Shown here: one piece after another, positions 28,489 through 37,623 of the stretch | Numbering within the stretch: position 1 is the first letter of the stretch | Layout of the letters: each line of letters begins with the position of its first letter | From: Lacinutrix jangbogonensis | GTDB taxonomy: Bacteria; Bacteroidota; Bacteroidia; Flavobacteriales; Flavobacteriaceae | Assembly (NCBI RefSeq): GCF_000797445.1 | Contig: NZ_JSWF01000016.1 | Span: 62,001-126,000 of the forward strand | Reading direction: 5' to 3' | Length of the DNA stretch: 64,000 nucleotides | Translations under genes and position numbers: made by a program | Notes under the pieces: model-generated | The model's input: the letters and a program-made list of their open reading frames with translations, nothing else | Database searches by the model: none | Told to the model about the DNA's origin: nothing

Positions 28489-28514
28489 AAAAGCCCAAAT
28501 CTCTTTGGGCTTTT
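28489..28514 (-). terminator. Intrinsic terminator between the tandem lipoprotein genes
   Basis: AAAAGCCCAAA and TTTGGGCTTTT form an 11-bp stem around a 4-nt loop. On the minus strand it directly follows the stop of the gene ending at 28518, so the two paralogues are probably separate transcripts. Confidence 0.85.
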
Positions 28515-28517
28515 GTA

Positions 28518-29699
28518 TTAACTTCTAAAATTATATTTGTTAATAATATTTTTGAGTTTTAGTTTAAGATCCTCACCAGTATCGTAAACCATTTGCTCGT
28601 TACTTGGAAAACGTATTCTTCTGTTTTTAAGAATTTGTATGTCTTTGGTGTTCAAAGCTCTGCGGTCTCCTCTTACCGTGGCATAAAGGTTATCGAAAAC
28701 AAACTCGCTATCTATAGGAAAGCTTTCTAAAATTTGATTTTGTTTTATGTCGCTATACACAACTTTTGCAATAACTTGAGTAGTTTTAATCTGTGTAAAT
28801 TCAGTAAACCTTGCTTTTGCTGTAATAATTTTGTCTTGTTTAATATCGTTTCCGAGGCTATCTTTTATAACATTTCCGTTGGTGTCTAAAACATATTCCC
28901 AACCGTCTACAATATTCTTTTTTCTTAGTAATTGCTTCTTTGTAATATGTTCTGGAGATACGTTAACACGTTTTAATTGCAATGCCATTGCATAGTCGTA
29001 ATCTATATTCTGATTTACATTTGCGTGATATACAGTCCAGAAATCGTTTAAACCGTAGGTGTCAAAATTTAACAAATCGTTTTGTAAACGTATTGGCATT
29101 ATTTGTTGTGTTTGGTTTTCTATAGCTACAATTACAAAGTCTGTGCCTTGTTGATGTGCAATAGTCATAAGATGTCTAACATCTCTAAAATTTGTGTTTA
29201 TACTTTCAATATAATTTAGAGCTTCATAGGCATTTCTATTATCGGTTTTGTTGCTGCTTTCCATTAAAGAAACAGCAGTGTCGTATTTGTAGTTTGATAC
29301 TTTAGCTCTATATTCTGCTATAGAATTTGAATAATTATTAAAATTTAAAGTCAATAGTTTTTCGTTTATATATATTGGCATTACTGCTTTTATAGCACGT
29401 TGTCTATTTTCTAAATCTAAATAGATATTATAAACTTGTTGAAACTGCTCTGGATTACCATCTTTTTTTAAGTGGTGGATGGTATTGTAATTTTCATCTA
29501 CTACTTTATAAAATGCATCTTGAAGCATCACAATGTAATCCTGCTTACGCTTTTTGTCTTTGTTACGTTCTAGCTTTTTGAGTGCGTTACTAATGGCCTG
29601 GTCATAATTTCCAGAATGTAGTTGCTTTTCAATTTGTTTTCTTCCAACACAGGATGTTAGTATTAGAAGAACTACTGTGAATAGTGTGACATTTTTCAT
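28518..29699 (-). CDS. Hypothetical lipoprotein, tandem paralogue 2
   Basis: 393 residues from the ATG at 29699. The 14 extra residues up to an ATG at 29741 precede an ideal lipoprotein signal (KNVTLFTVVLLILTSC) and are rejected. Cys17 is the lipid site. The protein aligns collinearly with paralogue 1 in all regions: the early NYDQAISNALKKLE helix pair, the LLNFDTYGLNDFWTVYH block and the final GEDLKLKLKNII. Its function is unknown. The equal length of the two copies argues that both are kept under constraint. Confidence 0.8.
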   Translation of the reverse strand: MKNVTLFTVVLLILTSCVGRKQIEKQLHSGNYDQAISNALKKLERNKDKKRKQDYIVMLQDAFYKVVDENYNTIHHLKKDGNPEQFQQVYNIYLDLENRQRAIKAVMPIYINEKLLTLNFNNYSNSIAEYRAKVSNYKYDTAVSLMESSNKTDNRNAYEALNYIESINTNFRDVRHLMTIAHQQGTDFVIVAIENQTQQIMPIRLQNDLLNFDTYGLNDFWTVYHANVNQNIDYDYAMALQLKRVNVSPEHITKKQLLRKKNIVDGWEYVLDTNGNVIKDSLGNDIKQDKIITAKARFTEFTQIKTTQVIAKVVYSDIKQNQILESFPIDSEFVFDNLYATVRGDRRALNTKDIQILKNRRIRFPSNEQMVYDTGEDLKLKLKNIINKYNFRS

Positions 29700-29749
29700 C
29701 TTCTTGTGATTTATATGTTTATACTGTAAGTATAAAATCAATTAGTGTG

Positions 29750-29806
29750 CCAAAACCTTAAAATCCCTTAAACACATAGTGTTTAAGGGATTTTAAAATG
29801 TTTTGG
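29750..29806. terminator. Very long hairpin downstream of the collapsed duplicate
   Basis: TTAAAATCCCTTAAACAC (29758-29775) and GTGTTTAAGGGATTTTAA (29779-29796) are perfectly complementary around a 3-nt loop. The outer arms CCAAAAC (29750-29756) and GTTTTGG (29800-29806) pair again after a small internal loop. A related, shorter hairpin follows the intact parent gene at about 30322-30355, so this is the duplicated terminator of that gene. Confidence 0.8.
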
Positions 29807-29815
29807 TTTATAAAA

Positions 29816-30185
29816 TTAATGACTAGGAAGGTGAATAATATGTTCTTTGTAAAATGGCTTCCATCTTCGGTAACTTTACTTTTTTAGAATAAAATAAATT
29901 ACTGAGAACGAGATTTAAGTTTGCGTCGTATAAATTTAGATAAATGTTAGCGGATTCTACAAAAGGTATATTTGTGTCATCTTCGGAAATATAGGCTATA
30001 AACCAAATTTTTTCACCTGCAAAATATATTGTTTTATTAGTATGAAGTGAAAATTTTTCAATTTTATATCTATGAAAGTAATCACTATCTATTAATTACA
30101 TTGCTTTATCGTTTAAAGCATCTTGCGCAAAATTTAGTTGAAAAATTAAACAGAATACTAAACTTATAAATAATGGTTTCTTCAT
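29816..30185 (-). pseudogene. Collapsed duplicate of the 732-residue exported protein
   Basis: On the minus strand it starts with ATG at 30185 and a signal peptide similar to the parent (ending NFAQ). The next stretch aligns with parent residues 1 to about 101 (for example KIEKFSLHTNKTIYFAGEK). Near 29875 it jumps to the last roughly 20 codons of the parent (PFYKEHIIHLPS) and stops at 29816. An in-frame TAA also replaces the serine codon of the parent NDKAMSLI segment. The gene is dead by nonsense mutation plus a large internal deletion. Confidence 0.88.
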
Positions 30186-30321
30186 AGTAAACTTGTGTTA
30201 ATTAAGTAGAATTAGATAATATTAATATAAGGTTTTTTATTCAAAAATTTTGATTATTAAGAAGTTTTTGTAGGATTGTACTTGCTTTTTTTTAGATGTC
30301 ACATGCCGTTGAAATAAAAAA

Positions 30322-30355
30322 AAAGCCCTTAAACACAGAATGTTTAAAGGCTTTT
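30322..30355 (-). terminator. Terminator after the 732-residue exported protein gene
   Basis: GCCCTTAAACA and TGTTTAAAGGC pair with one mismatch around a short loop, flanked by runs of A and T. It lies 22 bp past the stop at 30377 and is the counterpart of the longer hairpin at 29750-29806. Confidence 0.75.
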
Positions 30356-30376
30356 AATATATTTTGGTTTATAAAA

Positions 30377-32575
30377 TTAATTACTAGAAAGATTGATAAT
30401 GTGTTCTTTGTAAAAGGGCTTGCCATCTTCGGTTATACCGTTTATAATAAGTTTAATGTTATCGTAATCTCTTCTATTTATTTTTAAAAGATTATCACTA
30501 TTTGGTTTAATGTTAAAATTAGGAACCCAATCTATAGTGCTAAAATTGTCTATTGTTCTTTGGCTGGAAAAAGCAAGATCCGGAAGCTTGTATTTTTCTT
30601 TAGGATTGATAAACCCAAATTTGGTATCAAACTCTTTTATATTTCTATTTTTTATAACTCTCTTCTCTAGATCATTACCATTCTTTGATACAACATGAAG
30701 GACACCATATGGGAAATTTGAGCCATAGCCTGTTCCGTTTATATTGAGCACAACATAATCGATTTCATTGGCGTAAATAAAAGCGAGTAGAGATAAATCT
30801 TGTAGTATGGCACCGTCCCAAACAACAGCAATAGGAGGATTAATAGCATCATTTATGCTTTTTGGTCCTCTTGTGTTTACAAGTTGTGGAATACCAGCTG
30901 CGGTATAAGTAAGTATTGTATTAGGTAAAGTTTGTAAGAATGTTAAAAATAAAGTGTTATTAAATCCTGTGTCTTCTGGTTTAACCACTCTGGAAGATGA
31001 AAGTCCAAAAATGCCACTATTTTTTATTTTCCTTTTTAGTTCTAGTTCTTTTTTAGCTTTATAAACTTCAATATTCACTTCATCCAATTGCTCTGCGCCA
31101 TAAAATTCAGGTAATCTAAGATTTTCTGTGTTTTTAACTGTCCTATTTAGACTGTCCGTTTTGTCTAGAACTTCTTTAATGTTAATGTCAATATTTAGAG
31201 AAGGATTAGCTCGGTAATCTATATACGTATTGTAAACGAAGAAATTAGATTTTTCGATTTTCCCTTTTTCATTTATAAGAGAGAGGGTGTATTTTGTAGG
31301 ATGATTTAAAAGTAACTTTTCGAACTTAAATCTGTTTTCGTTATCTATCTCTGTAAGTGCTGTAATTTTATTTTCTGTAGAAGAAAGCAATACTTTATAT
31401 TTTGATAAATTTTTCTTTTTGGTCGTTACTTTTCCACTTAAAATAATTCCGGCTTCACTTGCATAAGGTGTGTTTCTATTGGACAAAGTGTTATATACAA
31501 ACACATTATTTTTTGCTTCTAACTGTGTTATGGCATCAAAATCTTCTTGCTTGTAATTATTTATTCGCATTGCGGTGTTATAGTGGTCACCTTTTAGATA
31601 TGGTTTTATAAGATAATCTGAAATAATGTTAGATTTATTTTTGTATACCAAAGTTTCTTCTGGTAATACAGAAACACTAATGTTTGCTAATTTATCAGTG
31701 CCAAATAAATTAAAATTCACGGTTAATGAATCTTCAGAAACGGCATCTTTAATTACATTTAAATTGATGCTATTACTATCGTAAATAAAGAAGTTTTTAC
31801 TGTAGAGTTCTTCTTTTTTATCATTAAAAACGGAAATGGTATTCAAACCTTCTAACACATCATTTTTAGCAAAGTTTATTTTGTAAATCTCTTTATCTTT
31901 ATTGAATTTTATTGGAGCCATTGACCTTACAGAGCCTTCGCGATGTAAAACTGCAAAACCATAGCTATTATCTAAATTCGAAATAATAGTTGTTTTAGGT
32001 GCAATTTCGAAAGTTAAAGCGGCTTTGTTATTAGAATCGGTTCTGTTAATTTCAAAGCTTTCTGTGTTAGCTTTAAGCCTAGAAACATCTACTGTTTCTG
32101 TTAATATTTCTTGATTTATATTAACCGAGTTCATGTCAGATAAATCAACAATTTTAATGGGAAATATTGAATTACGATTAAAATTTTTATTCCATTGTGT
32201 ATCTAATTGCAAATAATAACTTCCATTTTCTAGTGTGTCAGGAAGTTCAAGTTCTCCATAAGATTTCCCGTTTTCCGCATAAAACAAATTACTAAGAACC
32301 AGTTTGAAATTGGCATCGTATAAATTTAAATAGATATTTGCACATTCTGTAAACGCAGTATTAGTATCATCTTCGGCAATATAAGCTTTAAACCAAATTT
32401 TTTCACCTGCAAAATATAGTGTTTTGTTGGTGTGAAGTGAGAATTTTTCGATTTTGTAAGCATGAAAATAGTCACTGTTTATTAGTGACATTGCTTTGTC
32501 GTTTACAGATTCTTGGGCAAAACTTATTTGAAATATAAAGTTTAGTAAAAAGCTCGATAATAATATTTTTTTCAT
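30377..32575 (-). CDS. Exported protein with MG2-like N-terminus and plug-like C-terminus
   Basis: 732 residues. The signal peptide ends at SFAQ. The N-terminal section (EKFSLHTNKTLYFAGEKIWFKAY, NIYLNLYDANFKLVLSN, GSYYLQLDT) resembles the macroglobulin/MG2-like beta domains of a common Bacteroidota exported family. The C-terminal third (GIPQLVNTRGPKSINDAINPP ... VDGAILQDLSLL ... DYVVLNINGTG) resembles a TonB receptor plug without a barrel. There is no TonB box or barrel, so it is not a receptor. The function is unknown. It is the parent of the adjacent collapsed duplicate. Confidence 0.75.
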   Translation of the reverse strand: MKKILLSSFLLNFIFQISFAQESVNDKAMSLINSDYFHAYKIEKFSLHTNKTLYFAGEKIWFKAYIAEDDTNTAFTECANIYLNLYDANFKLVLSNLFYAENGKSYGELELPDTLENGSYYLQLDTQWNKNFNRNSIFPIKIVDLSDMNSVNINQEILTETVDVSRLKANTESFEINRTDSNNKAALTFEIAPKTTIISNLDNSYGFAVLHREGSVRSMAPIKFNKDKEIYKINFAKNDVLEGLNTISVFNDKKEELYSKNFFIYDSNSINLNVIKDAVSEDSLTVNFNLFGTDKLANISVSVLPEETLVYKNKSNIISDYLIKPYLKGDHYNTAMRINNYKQEDFDAITQLEAKNNVFVYNTLSNRNTPYASEAGIILSGKVTTKKKNLSKYKVLLSSTENKITALTEIDNENRFKFEKLLLNHPTKYTLSLINEKGKIEKSNFFVYNTYIDYRANPSLNIDINIKEVLDKTDSLNRTVKNTENLRLPEFYGAEQLDEVNIEVYKAKKELELKRKIKNSGIFGLSSSRVVKPEDTGFNNTLFLTFLQTLPNTILTYTAAGIPQLVNTRGPKSINDAINPPIAVVWDGAILQDLSLLAFIYANEIDYVVLNINGTGYGSNFPYGVLHVVSKNGNDLEKRVIKNRNIKEFDTKFGFINPKEKYKLPDLAFSSQRTIDNFSTIDWVPNFNIKPNSDNLLKINRRDYDNIKLIINGITEDGKPFYKEHIINLSSN

Positions 32576-32631
32576 TTTTAAATTGTTATTAATTGTTCAA
32601 CGCAATTAGGACGTGAAAAAATTAAAATGGT

Positions 32632-33933
32632 TTAATGTGCTTTATCCTTTTTTTTAGGGTTGAATATTGGTAGTAATTGAGATTTTACTTCACCAAAACC
32701 AATTCGAGTACCATCTTTTTCGCAATGCCCTCTCATAATTACGGTATCGTAATCATTTATAAATTTACGTTCAGAGCCATCTTTCAATTTTACAGGTTTT
32801 TCGCCTCTCCAACTTAATTCTAACATAGAGCCATAAGAATCCGGTGTTGGTCCAGAAATGGTACCACTTCCCATCATGTCTCCAGAGTTTATTGGGCATC
32901 CATTAATGGTATGGTGGGTAAGTTGTTGTGCCATGCTCCAATACATGTATTTAAAATTAGAACGGCTTACAATGGTTTCTTTGGCTTTTTCAGGTTGAAT
33001 AGAGACTTCTAAATTAATATCGAAACTCTTTTTACCTTTTTGTTGTAAATAGTCTAGTTGCTTTTTAAGCGGTTTAGGGCTTTCAACACGATAGGGTTCT
33101 AAGGCATCTAAAGTAACTATCCATGGAGATATTGACGATGCAAAACTTTTGGCTAGAAAAGGTCCTAATGGAACGTATTCCCATTTTTGAATGTCTCTTG
33201 CGCTCCAATCGTTAAATAAAACTAATCCAAAAATATATTCTTCAGCTTCTTCTATAGGTATAGGTTCACCTAAATCGTTCGCATCAGTAGTAATAAATGC
33301 CATTTCAAGTTCAAAATCTATTAATTTACTTGGTCCAAAAACAGGTTGTGTTTCTCCAGCAGGTAAAGTTTGTCCTTGAGGTCTATGTACAGGAATTCCA
33401 GAAGGAATGACTGAGCTACTTCTACCATGATAACCAACAGGGATATGCAACCAGTTTGGTAATAAAGCATTATCTGGATCTCTAAACATGGTACCTACAT
33501 TTGTTGCATGTTCTATACTCGAATAGAAATCTGTATAATCTCCAATTTGTACTGGTAATTGCATTTCAATTTCGTCTAAACGAAACAAAACAACTTCTTT
33601 ATGTTTTGGGCTTCCTTTTAACTTTTTATTTTCAGCATCAAATATTTCAGCAATTCTATTACGCACTAAACGCCAAGTTTTACGACCATCTGCAATGAAA
33701 TCGTTTAAGGTATCTTGAAGGAAAATATCATCGGTTAATGGAATACCTTCAAAATAACCTAGTTGATGTAGAGCACCTAAGTCTATTGCTGTATCTCCAA
33801 TTCGAGTTCCAATAGTAATAATATCGTCTCTTGTTAAAAAAACACCAAAAGGAATGTTTTGAATAGGAAAATCTGAATTCTTATCGACGTGCAACCACGA
33901 TTTTCTATCTGGATTATTGGCTGATAATGGCAT
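32632..33933 (-). CDS. fahA: Fumarylacetoacetase
   Basis: 433 residues, the usual length. It hydrolyses fumarylacetoacetate to fumarate and acetoacetate, the last step of tyrosine and homogentisate breakdown. Visible family segments are HATNVGTMFRDPDNALLPNW, YHGRSSSVIPSG, FELEMAF with metal-binding Glu residues, NDWSARDIQKWEY, and GDMMGSGTISGP near the C-terminus. It is a single gene here. The other tyrosine catabolism genes are not in the window. Confidence 0.96.
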   Translation of the reverse strand: MPLSANNPDRKSWLHVDKNSDFPIQNIPFGVFLTRDDIITIGTRIGDTAIDLGALHQLGYFEGIPLTDDIFLQDTLNDFIADGRKTWRLVRNRIAEIFDAENKKLKGSPKHKEVVLFRLDEIEMQLPVQIGDYTDFYSSIEHATNVGTMFRDPDNALLPNWLHIPVGYHGRSSSVIPSGIPVHRPQGQTLPAGETQPVFGPSKLIDFELEMAFITTDANDLGEPIPIEEAEEYIFGLVLFNDWSARDIQKWEYVPLGPFLAKSFASSISPWIVTLDALEPYRVESPKPLKKQLDYLQQKGKKSFDINLEVSIQPEKAKETIVSRSNFKYMYWSMAQQLTHHTINGCPINSGDMMGSGTISGPTPDSYGSMLELSWRGEKPVKLKDGSERKFINDYDTVIMRGHCEKDGTRIGFGEVKSQLLPIFNPKKKDKAH

Positions 33934-34121
33934 ATATTTGAGTTATTTTTTTGTTAGTAATTCTATTCAAACCTACATAATTTTTATCAGTTTGAATTAT
34001 TTTTATTATTAAATTAAACTTAAAATTCTATTTCAATTTTTGAGTTATAAACATATTTGAAAAGATAATAACAATCTATTAGAATCTGAATTTTTTAAGC
34101 AAAAAAAAGTATACTTTTTAT

Positions 34122-34129
34122 TATTTTTG
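34122..34129 (+). promoter_or_regulatory. Candidate -7 box for glyA
   Basis: TATTTTTG fits TAnnTTTG and lies 25 bp before the ATG at 34155. A TTG -33 element is not evident. Confidence 0.45.
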
Positions 34130-34154
34130 CTGTAATCATTAAAATGAAACTTTT

Positions 34155-35429
34155 ATGCAACGCGACGAACAAATATTTGAATTAATAGAAGCCGAAAAAC
34201 AACGCCAATTAAATGGCTTAGAGTTAATTGCATCAGAAAACTTTGTAAGCGACCAAGTTATGGAAGCGGCAGGTTCTGTTTTAACTAATAAATATGCCGA
34301 AGGTTATCCCGGTAAACGTTACTATGGAGGCTGTGAGGTGGTCGATGAAGTAGAGCAAATTGCTATCGATCGCGCTAAAACATTGTTTGGAGCTGATTAT
34401 GCGAATGTGCAACCACACTCTGGAAGTCAGGCTAATACGGCAGTATATCATGCTTGTTTAAATCCTGGTGATAAAATTTTAGGGTTCGATTTGTCTCATG
34501 GTGGTCACTTAACGCATGGTTCTCCTGTTAATTTTTCAGGTAAATTATATAATCCTGTGTTTTATGGAGTAGAGGAAGCAACAGGTGTTTTAAATTATGA
34601 TAAAATTCAAGAAATTGCGACTCGCGAAAAGCCACAAATGATTATCGCTGGAGCTTCTGCTTACTCTCGCGATATCGATTTTAAACGTTTTCGTGCAATA
34701 GCAGATAGTGTAGACGCATTATTATTAGCAGATGTTTCTCATCCTTCTGGTTTAATTGCTAAAGGTATTTTAAACGATCCTATTCCACATTGCCACATTG
34801 TTACGACTACAACTCATAAAACATTACGTGGACCAAGAGGTGGTCTCATTTTAATGGGAACAGATTTTGAAAACCCTTTCGGGCAAAAATTTAAAAATGG
34901 AAATTTAAAAATGATGTCTTCATTATTGGATTCTGGAGTGTTTCCAGGAAATCAAGGTGGGCCTTTAGAACATATTATTGCCGCTAAAGCTATTGCTTTT
35001 GGTGAAGCATTAACCGATGAGTTCATGCATTATATGCTACAAGTTAAAAAGAATGCAGATGTTATGGCAAGCGCATTTGTAGCTAGAGATTATAAAATTA
35101 TTTCTGGTGGTACAGATAACCATATGATGCTTATAGATCTAAGAAATAAAAACATTACAGGTAAAGATGCCGAAAAAGCATTGGTAAAAGCAGATATTAC
35201 AGTTAATAAAAACATGGTGCCTTTTGATGATAAATCTCCTTTTGTTACCTCTGGAATTAGAATTGGTACTGCTGCAATTACAACACGTGGTTTAAAAGAA
35301 GATGAAATGGAAGCTATTGTAGATTTAATAGACGAAGTAATAAATAACCATGATAATGATGCTGTTTTAGAAGCTATAGCGGTAAAAGTAAATGCTATGA
35401 TGAGTGATTTGCCTTTGTTTAATATGTAG
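34155..35429 (+). CDS. glyA: Serine hydroxymethyltransferase
   Basis: 424 residues, full length. This PLP enzyme interconverts serine and glycine with tetrahydrofolate and supplies one-carbon units. The PLP lysine is Lys222 in [15 protein letters not shown]. Other hallmarks are [12 protein letters not shown] (about 21-32), [15 protein letters not shown] (about 48-61) and the [15 protein letters not shown] block (86-100). A terminator at about 35455-35484 follows the gene. Confidence 0.98.
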   Translation: MQRDEQIFELIEAEKQRQLNGLELIASENFVSDQVMEAAGSVLTNKYAEGYPGKRYYGGCEVVDEVEQIAIDRAKTLFGADYANVQPHSGSQANTAVYHACLNPGDKILGFDLSHGGHLTHGSPVNFSGKLYNPVFYGVEEATGVLNYDKIQEIATREKPQMIIAGASAYSRDIDFKRFRAIADSVDALLLADVSHPSGLIAKGILNDPIPHCHIVTTTTHKTLRGPRGGLILMGTDFENPFGQKFKNGNLKMMSSLLDSGVFPGNQGGPLEHIIAAKAIAFGEALTDEFMHYMLQVKKNADVMASAFVARDYKIISGGTDNHMMLIDLRNKNITGKDAEKALVKADITVNKNMVPFDDKSPFVTSGIRIGTAAITTRGLKEDEMEAIVDLIDEVINNHDNDAVLEAIAVKVNAMMSDLPLFNM

Positions 35430-35454
35430 AAATACTTATTGAAGATATAAAACT

Positions 35455-35484
35455 AAAAAATCCACTCTCTCGAGGGATTTTTTT
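35455..35484. terminator. Terminator between glyA and the beta-helix lipoprotein gene
   Basis: AAAAAATCC and GGATTTTTTT are complementary arms around a CT-rich loop, with T-run on the right and A-run on the left. It can serve both convergent genes. Confidence 0.75.
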
Positions 35485-35503
35485 AGTTTAAGATTGTAGC
35501 TTT

Positions 35504-37060
35504 TTACTCAAAAGTAATATGCTGATAAGCTCCTAAGTCTGGAGACGTCGTTCTACTAACTCCTAAAATATCTTGTTGCACTTGAGAAGCAAAGGTTGCA
35601 TTTCCTTTTGCATTTGCGGCAGAATCGTCACCAATAAATAAATTGTTAGCAAAAGGCGCGCTAAAGTCTGGTTCTTGATTACGCATTAGGTTTTCGTAGT
35701 GTGTTGTATCCGTAAAATCGTAATTATCACCACTTGGGCTGCTTGAAGACTCCGAAAATTTTACCAAACAATTTGTAAACTTAAAATCAAAAGTTACAGC
35801 AGCATCTAATACTTCATCCATTAAGAATTCGGGGTTGTCATTTCCATAAATAATAGAATTATTAAAATAAGCTTCGGTAGACGTAAATACGTTTGTAACA
35901 TTATCTGCATCGACAAAGAAGTTATTAACCAAAAGCGCTGGAAACTGTCTAAAACTATTATTCCAGTAATTAGCGATTGTACAGTGCGTGAAATTATATT
36001 TTCCACCTTGAGTTAGAGCAACAGAAGATTGTCCAGCATTATTAACAACCAAATTTTCTGCTTTTATAGAACTGTTTCGAGCTAGAATACCATAGTTTCC
36101 AAAATTATATAATTGAGAATTGGTAATCGTTAATTTGTCTTGAGCCGCGTTTGGATTACCATCACTTAAAATACCTACGGTTCCATTTTTAATTGTCGCA
36201 TGGTTAATTATATTATTTACGCTATTCTCGAAAAGCCAGATGGTTCCCCATTGTCCAGGAACATCTGCAAAAGCAGGCTCCAGTCTGTCACTTTCAAAAA
36301 CAACCTCATTCTCCATAAGATCTTGGTCTGCGCTTAAACTTCCATTAACTTGAAGTGATGCATTTTCTGAAACTAGAAGTCCTGAATTAGCATGAAAATG
36401 AACTCTTGCTCCCGCATCAATAATAAGTGTTTCTCCACTTGGAACAGTAGCATAACCAAAAATAACATAAGGTCTTTGGCTTGTAAACGTTAATTCTGAA
36501 GTTAATAATTCCCGACCTTGTATTTCGGTTTCTATTTGTTGCCCATCTACAGTCAGCGTTAGCGTTTCTATAATTCCTGTAGTGTTATCGCGATCTGGAT
36601 AAATAAATACAGCGTCTTTAACCAATGTTACTAAATCTACTGATTGTAAATTACTACCAGCATCAAAATTTATTTTGTCTGTATATAAAAACTCAGTATC
36701 TGAAAGTGTTTGGTCTTCAATGTCAATAGTCGTTTCAATAAAAATAAAAAGACTGTCTTTGGCTTGTATTTCTACGTTATTAAAAGTTTGTCCAGCGTTT
36801 CCATCAACATTTAACCTGTAGTTAGAGGTCTGTCCACGTTCTAAACCTATAGAAGGAATAGAGATATCGTTATTACTACGGTTATAAACTTTAAGGTTAT
36901 AAGTGCTTGATCCAATATTTGTAAAAACCGTATCTAAATAGACTGTGTCTTTAGAAAACTCAAGGCTTCCAGTACTAGGAGCGAAGTCAAAATCTTGTCG
37001 ACAAGAACTCCAAAATAATAAAAAACTAAAACAGGCAAGAAAGTAAAATATGCGTTTCAT
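35504..37060 (-). CDS. Lipoprotein with right-handed beta-helix repeats
   Basis: 518 residues with a lipobox (WSSC, Cys20). The first 150 residues contain a domain with GSLEFSKDTVYLDTVF, common at the start of Bacteroidota surface lipoproteins. From about 180 to 480 there is a parallel beta-helix rhythm (IINHATIKNGTVGIL, LTITNSQLYNFGNYGI, FTHCTIANYW). The end GVSRTTSPDLGAYQHI is a typical choice-of-anchor style close. Such proteins are often exposed carbohydrate or adhesin-like modules. No catalytic residues are evident. Confidence 0.82.
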   Translation of the reverse strand: MKRIFYFLACFSFLLFWSSCRQDFDFAPSTGSLEFSKDTVYLDTVFTNIGSSTYNLKVYNRSNNDISIPSIGLERGQTSNYRLNVDGNAGQTFNNVEIQAKDSLFIFIETTIDIEDQTLSDTEFLYTDKINFDAGSNLQSVDLVTLVKDAVFIYPDRDNTTGIIETLTLTVDGQQIETEIQGRELLTSELTFTSQRPYVIFGYATVPSGETLIIDAGARVHFHANSGLLVSENASLQVNGSLSADQDLMENEVVFESDRLEPAFADVPGQWGTIWLFENSVNNIINHATIKNGTVGILSDGNPNAAQDKLTITNSQLYNFGNYGILARNSSIKAENLVVNNAGQSSVALTQGGKYNFTHCTIANYWNNSFRQFPALLVNNFFVDADNVTNVFTSTEAYFNNSIIYGNDNPEFLMDEVLDAAVTFDFKFTNCLVKFSESSSSPSGDNYDFTDTTHYENLMRNQEPDFSAPFANNLFIGDDSAANAKGNATFASQVQQDILGVSRTTSPDLGAYQHITFE

Positions 37061-37231
37061 GTATTAATATTTATTGTTTTTTTAAGGTCACATGTTGTTC
37101 GCCGTCCATTATCCCTAATTAGGTGATAAAACTTCTAACATGCTCGTTTCATATGAGGTAATTAAATAAAGTAGCTTTAAGCGACTAAAATATAACTTTT
37201 GGATTTATGTTTTAGTATGTATTCTTATTAT

Positions 37232-37621
37232 TTAACTGAATATATTTTTTATTTCATCAGAAATTCTAAGTGGCTTGTTATTAGAATAACTCATAAAACA
37301 CCATTTGGTTTCAGATTTAGCCAAAATAGCTTGAGTTTTATTATTGTAAATCTCTACTATTCTTGTTGTTGTAGCACCTGCAGTATTGGTGATATAAGTA
37401 TTTAAAAGTATTTCGTTACCTAAAACGGCTGCTCTTTTATATTCAATAGTATGAGATATTAAAACCCAAAAATACGTTTCAGTTATGCTTTTTGAAACCT
37501 TTTCTAGCCAATGCGACTTAGCAATATCATTTACCCATTCTATGTAACGAACGTTGTTGACGTGATTAAGTTCGTCGAGATCCTCTTTGGTTACTGTTAG
37601 TGTTTTGGTGAAGTTTTGCAT
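37232..37621 (-). CDS. Acyl-CoA thioesterase, hot-dog fold
   Basis: 129 residues of the 4-hydroxybenzoyl-CoA thioesterase family. The motif DLDELNHVNNVRYIEWVNDI near residues 13-32 is the conserved hot-dog segment that carries the catalytic acid/Asn region. It likely hydrolyses a cytoplasmic acyl-CoA, substrate unknown. It starts 2 bp after the stop of the upstream glutamine cyclotransferase-like gene, so the two are almost certainly co-transcribed. Confidence 0.9.
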   Translation of the reverse strand: MQNFTKTLTVTKEDLDELNHVNNVRYIEWVNDIAKSHWLEKVSKSITETYFWVLISHTIEYKRAAVLGNEILLNTYITNTAGATTTRIVEIYNNKTQAILAKSETKWCFMSYSNNKPLRISDEIKNIFS

Positions 37622-37623
37622 TG

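Noticed and set aside
29700-29741. Upstream ATG for the second tandem lipoprotein.
   Set aside because: The extra residues come before an ideal lipoprotein signal peptide.
30296-30487. Plus-strand ORF opposite the end of the 732-residue protein gene.
   Set aside because: It covers the terminator hairpin and is antisense to the parent gene.
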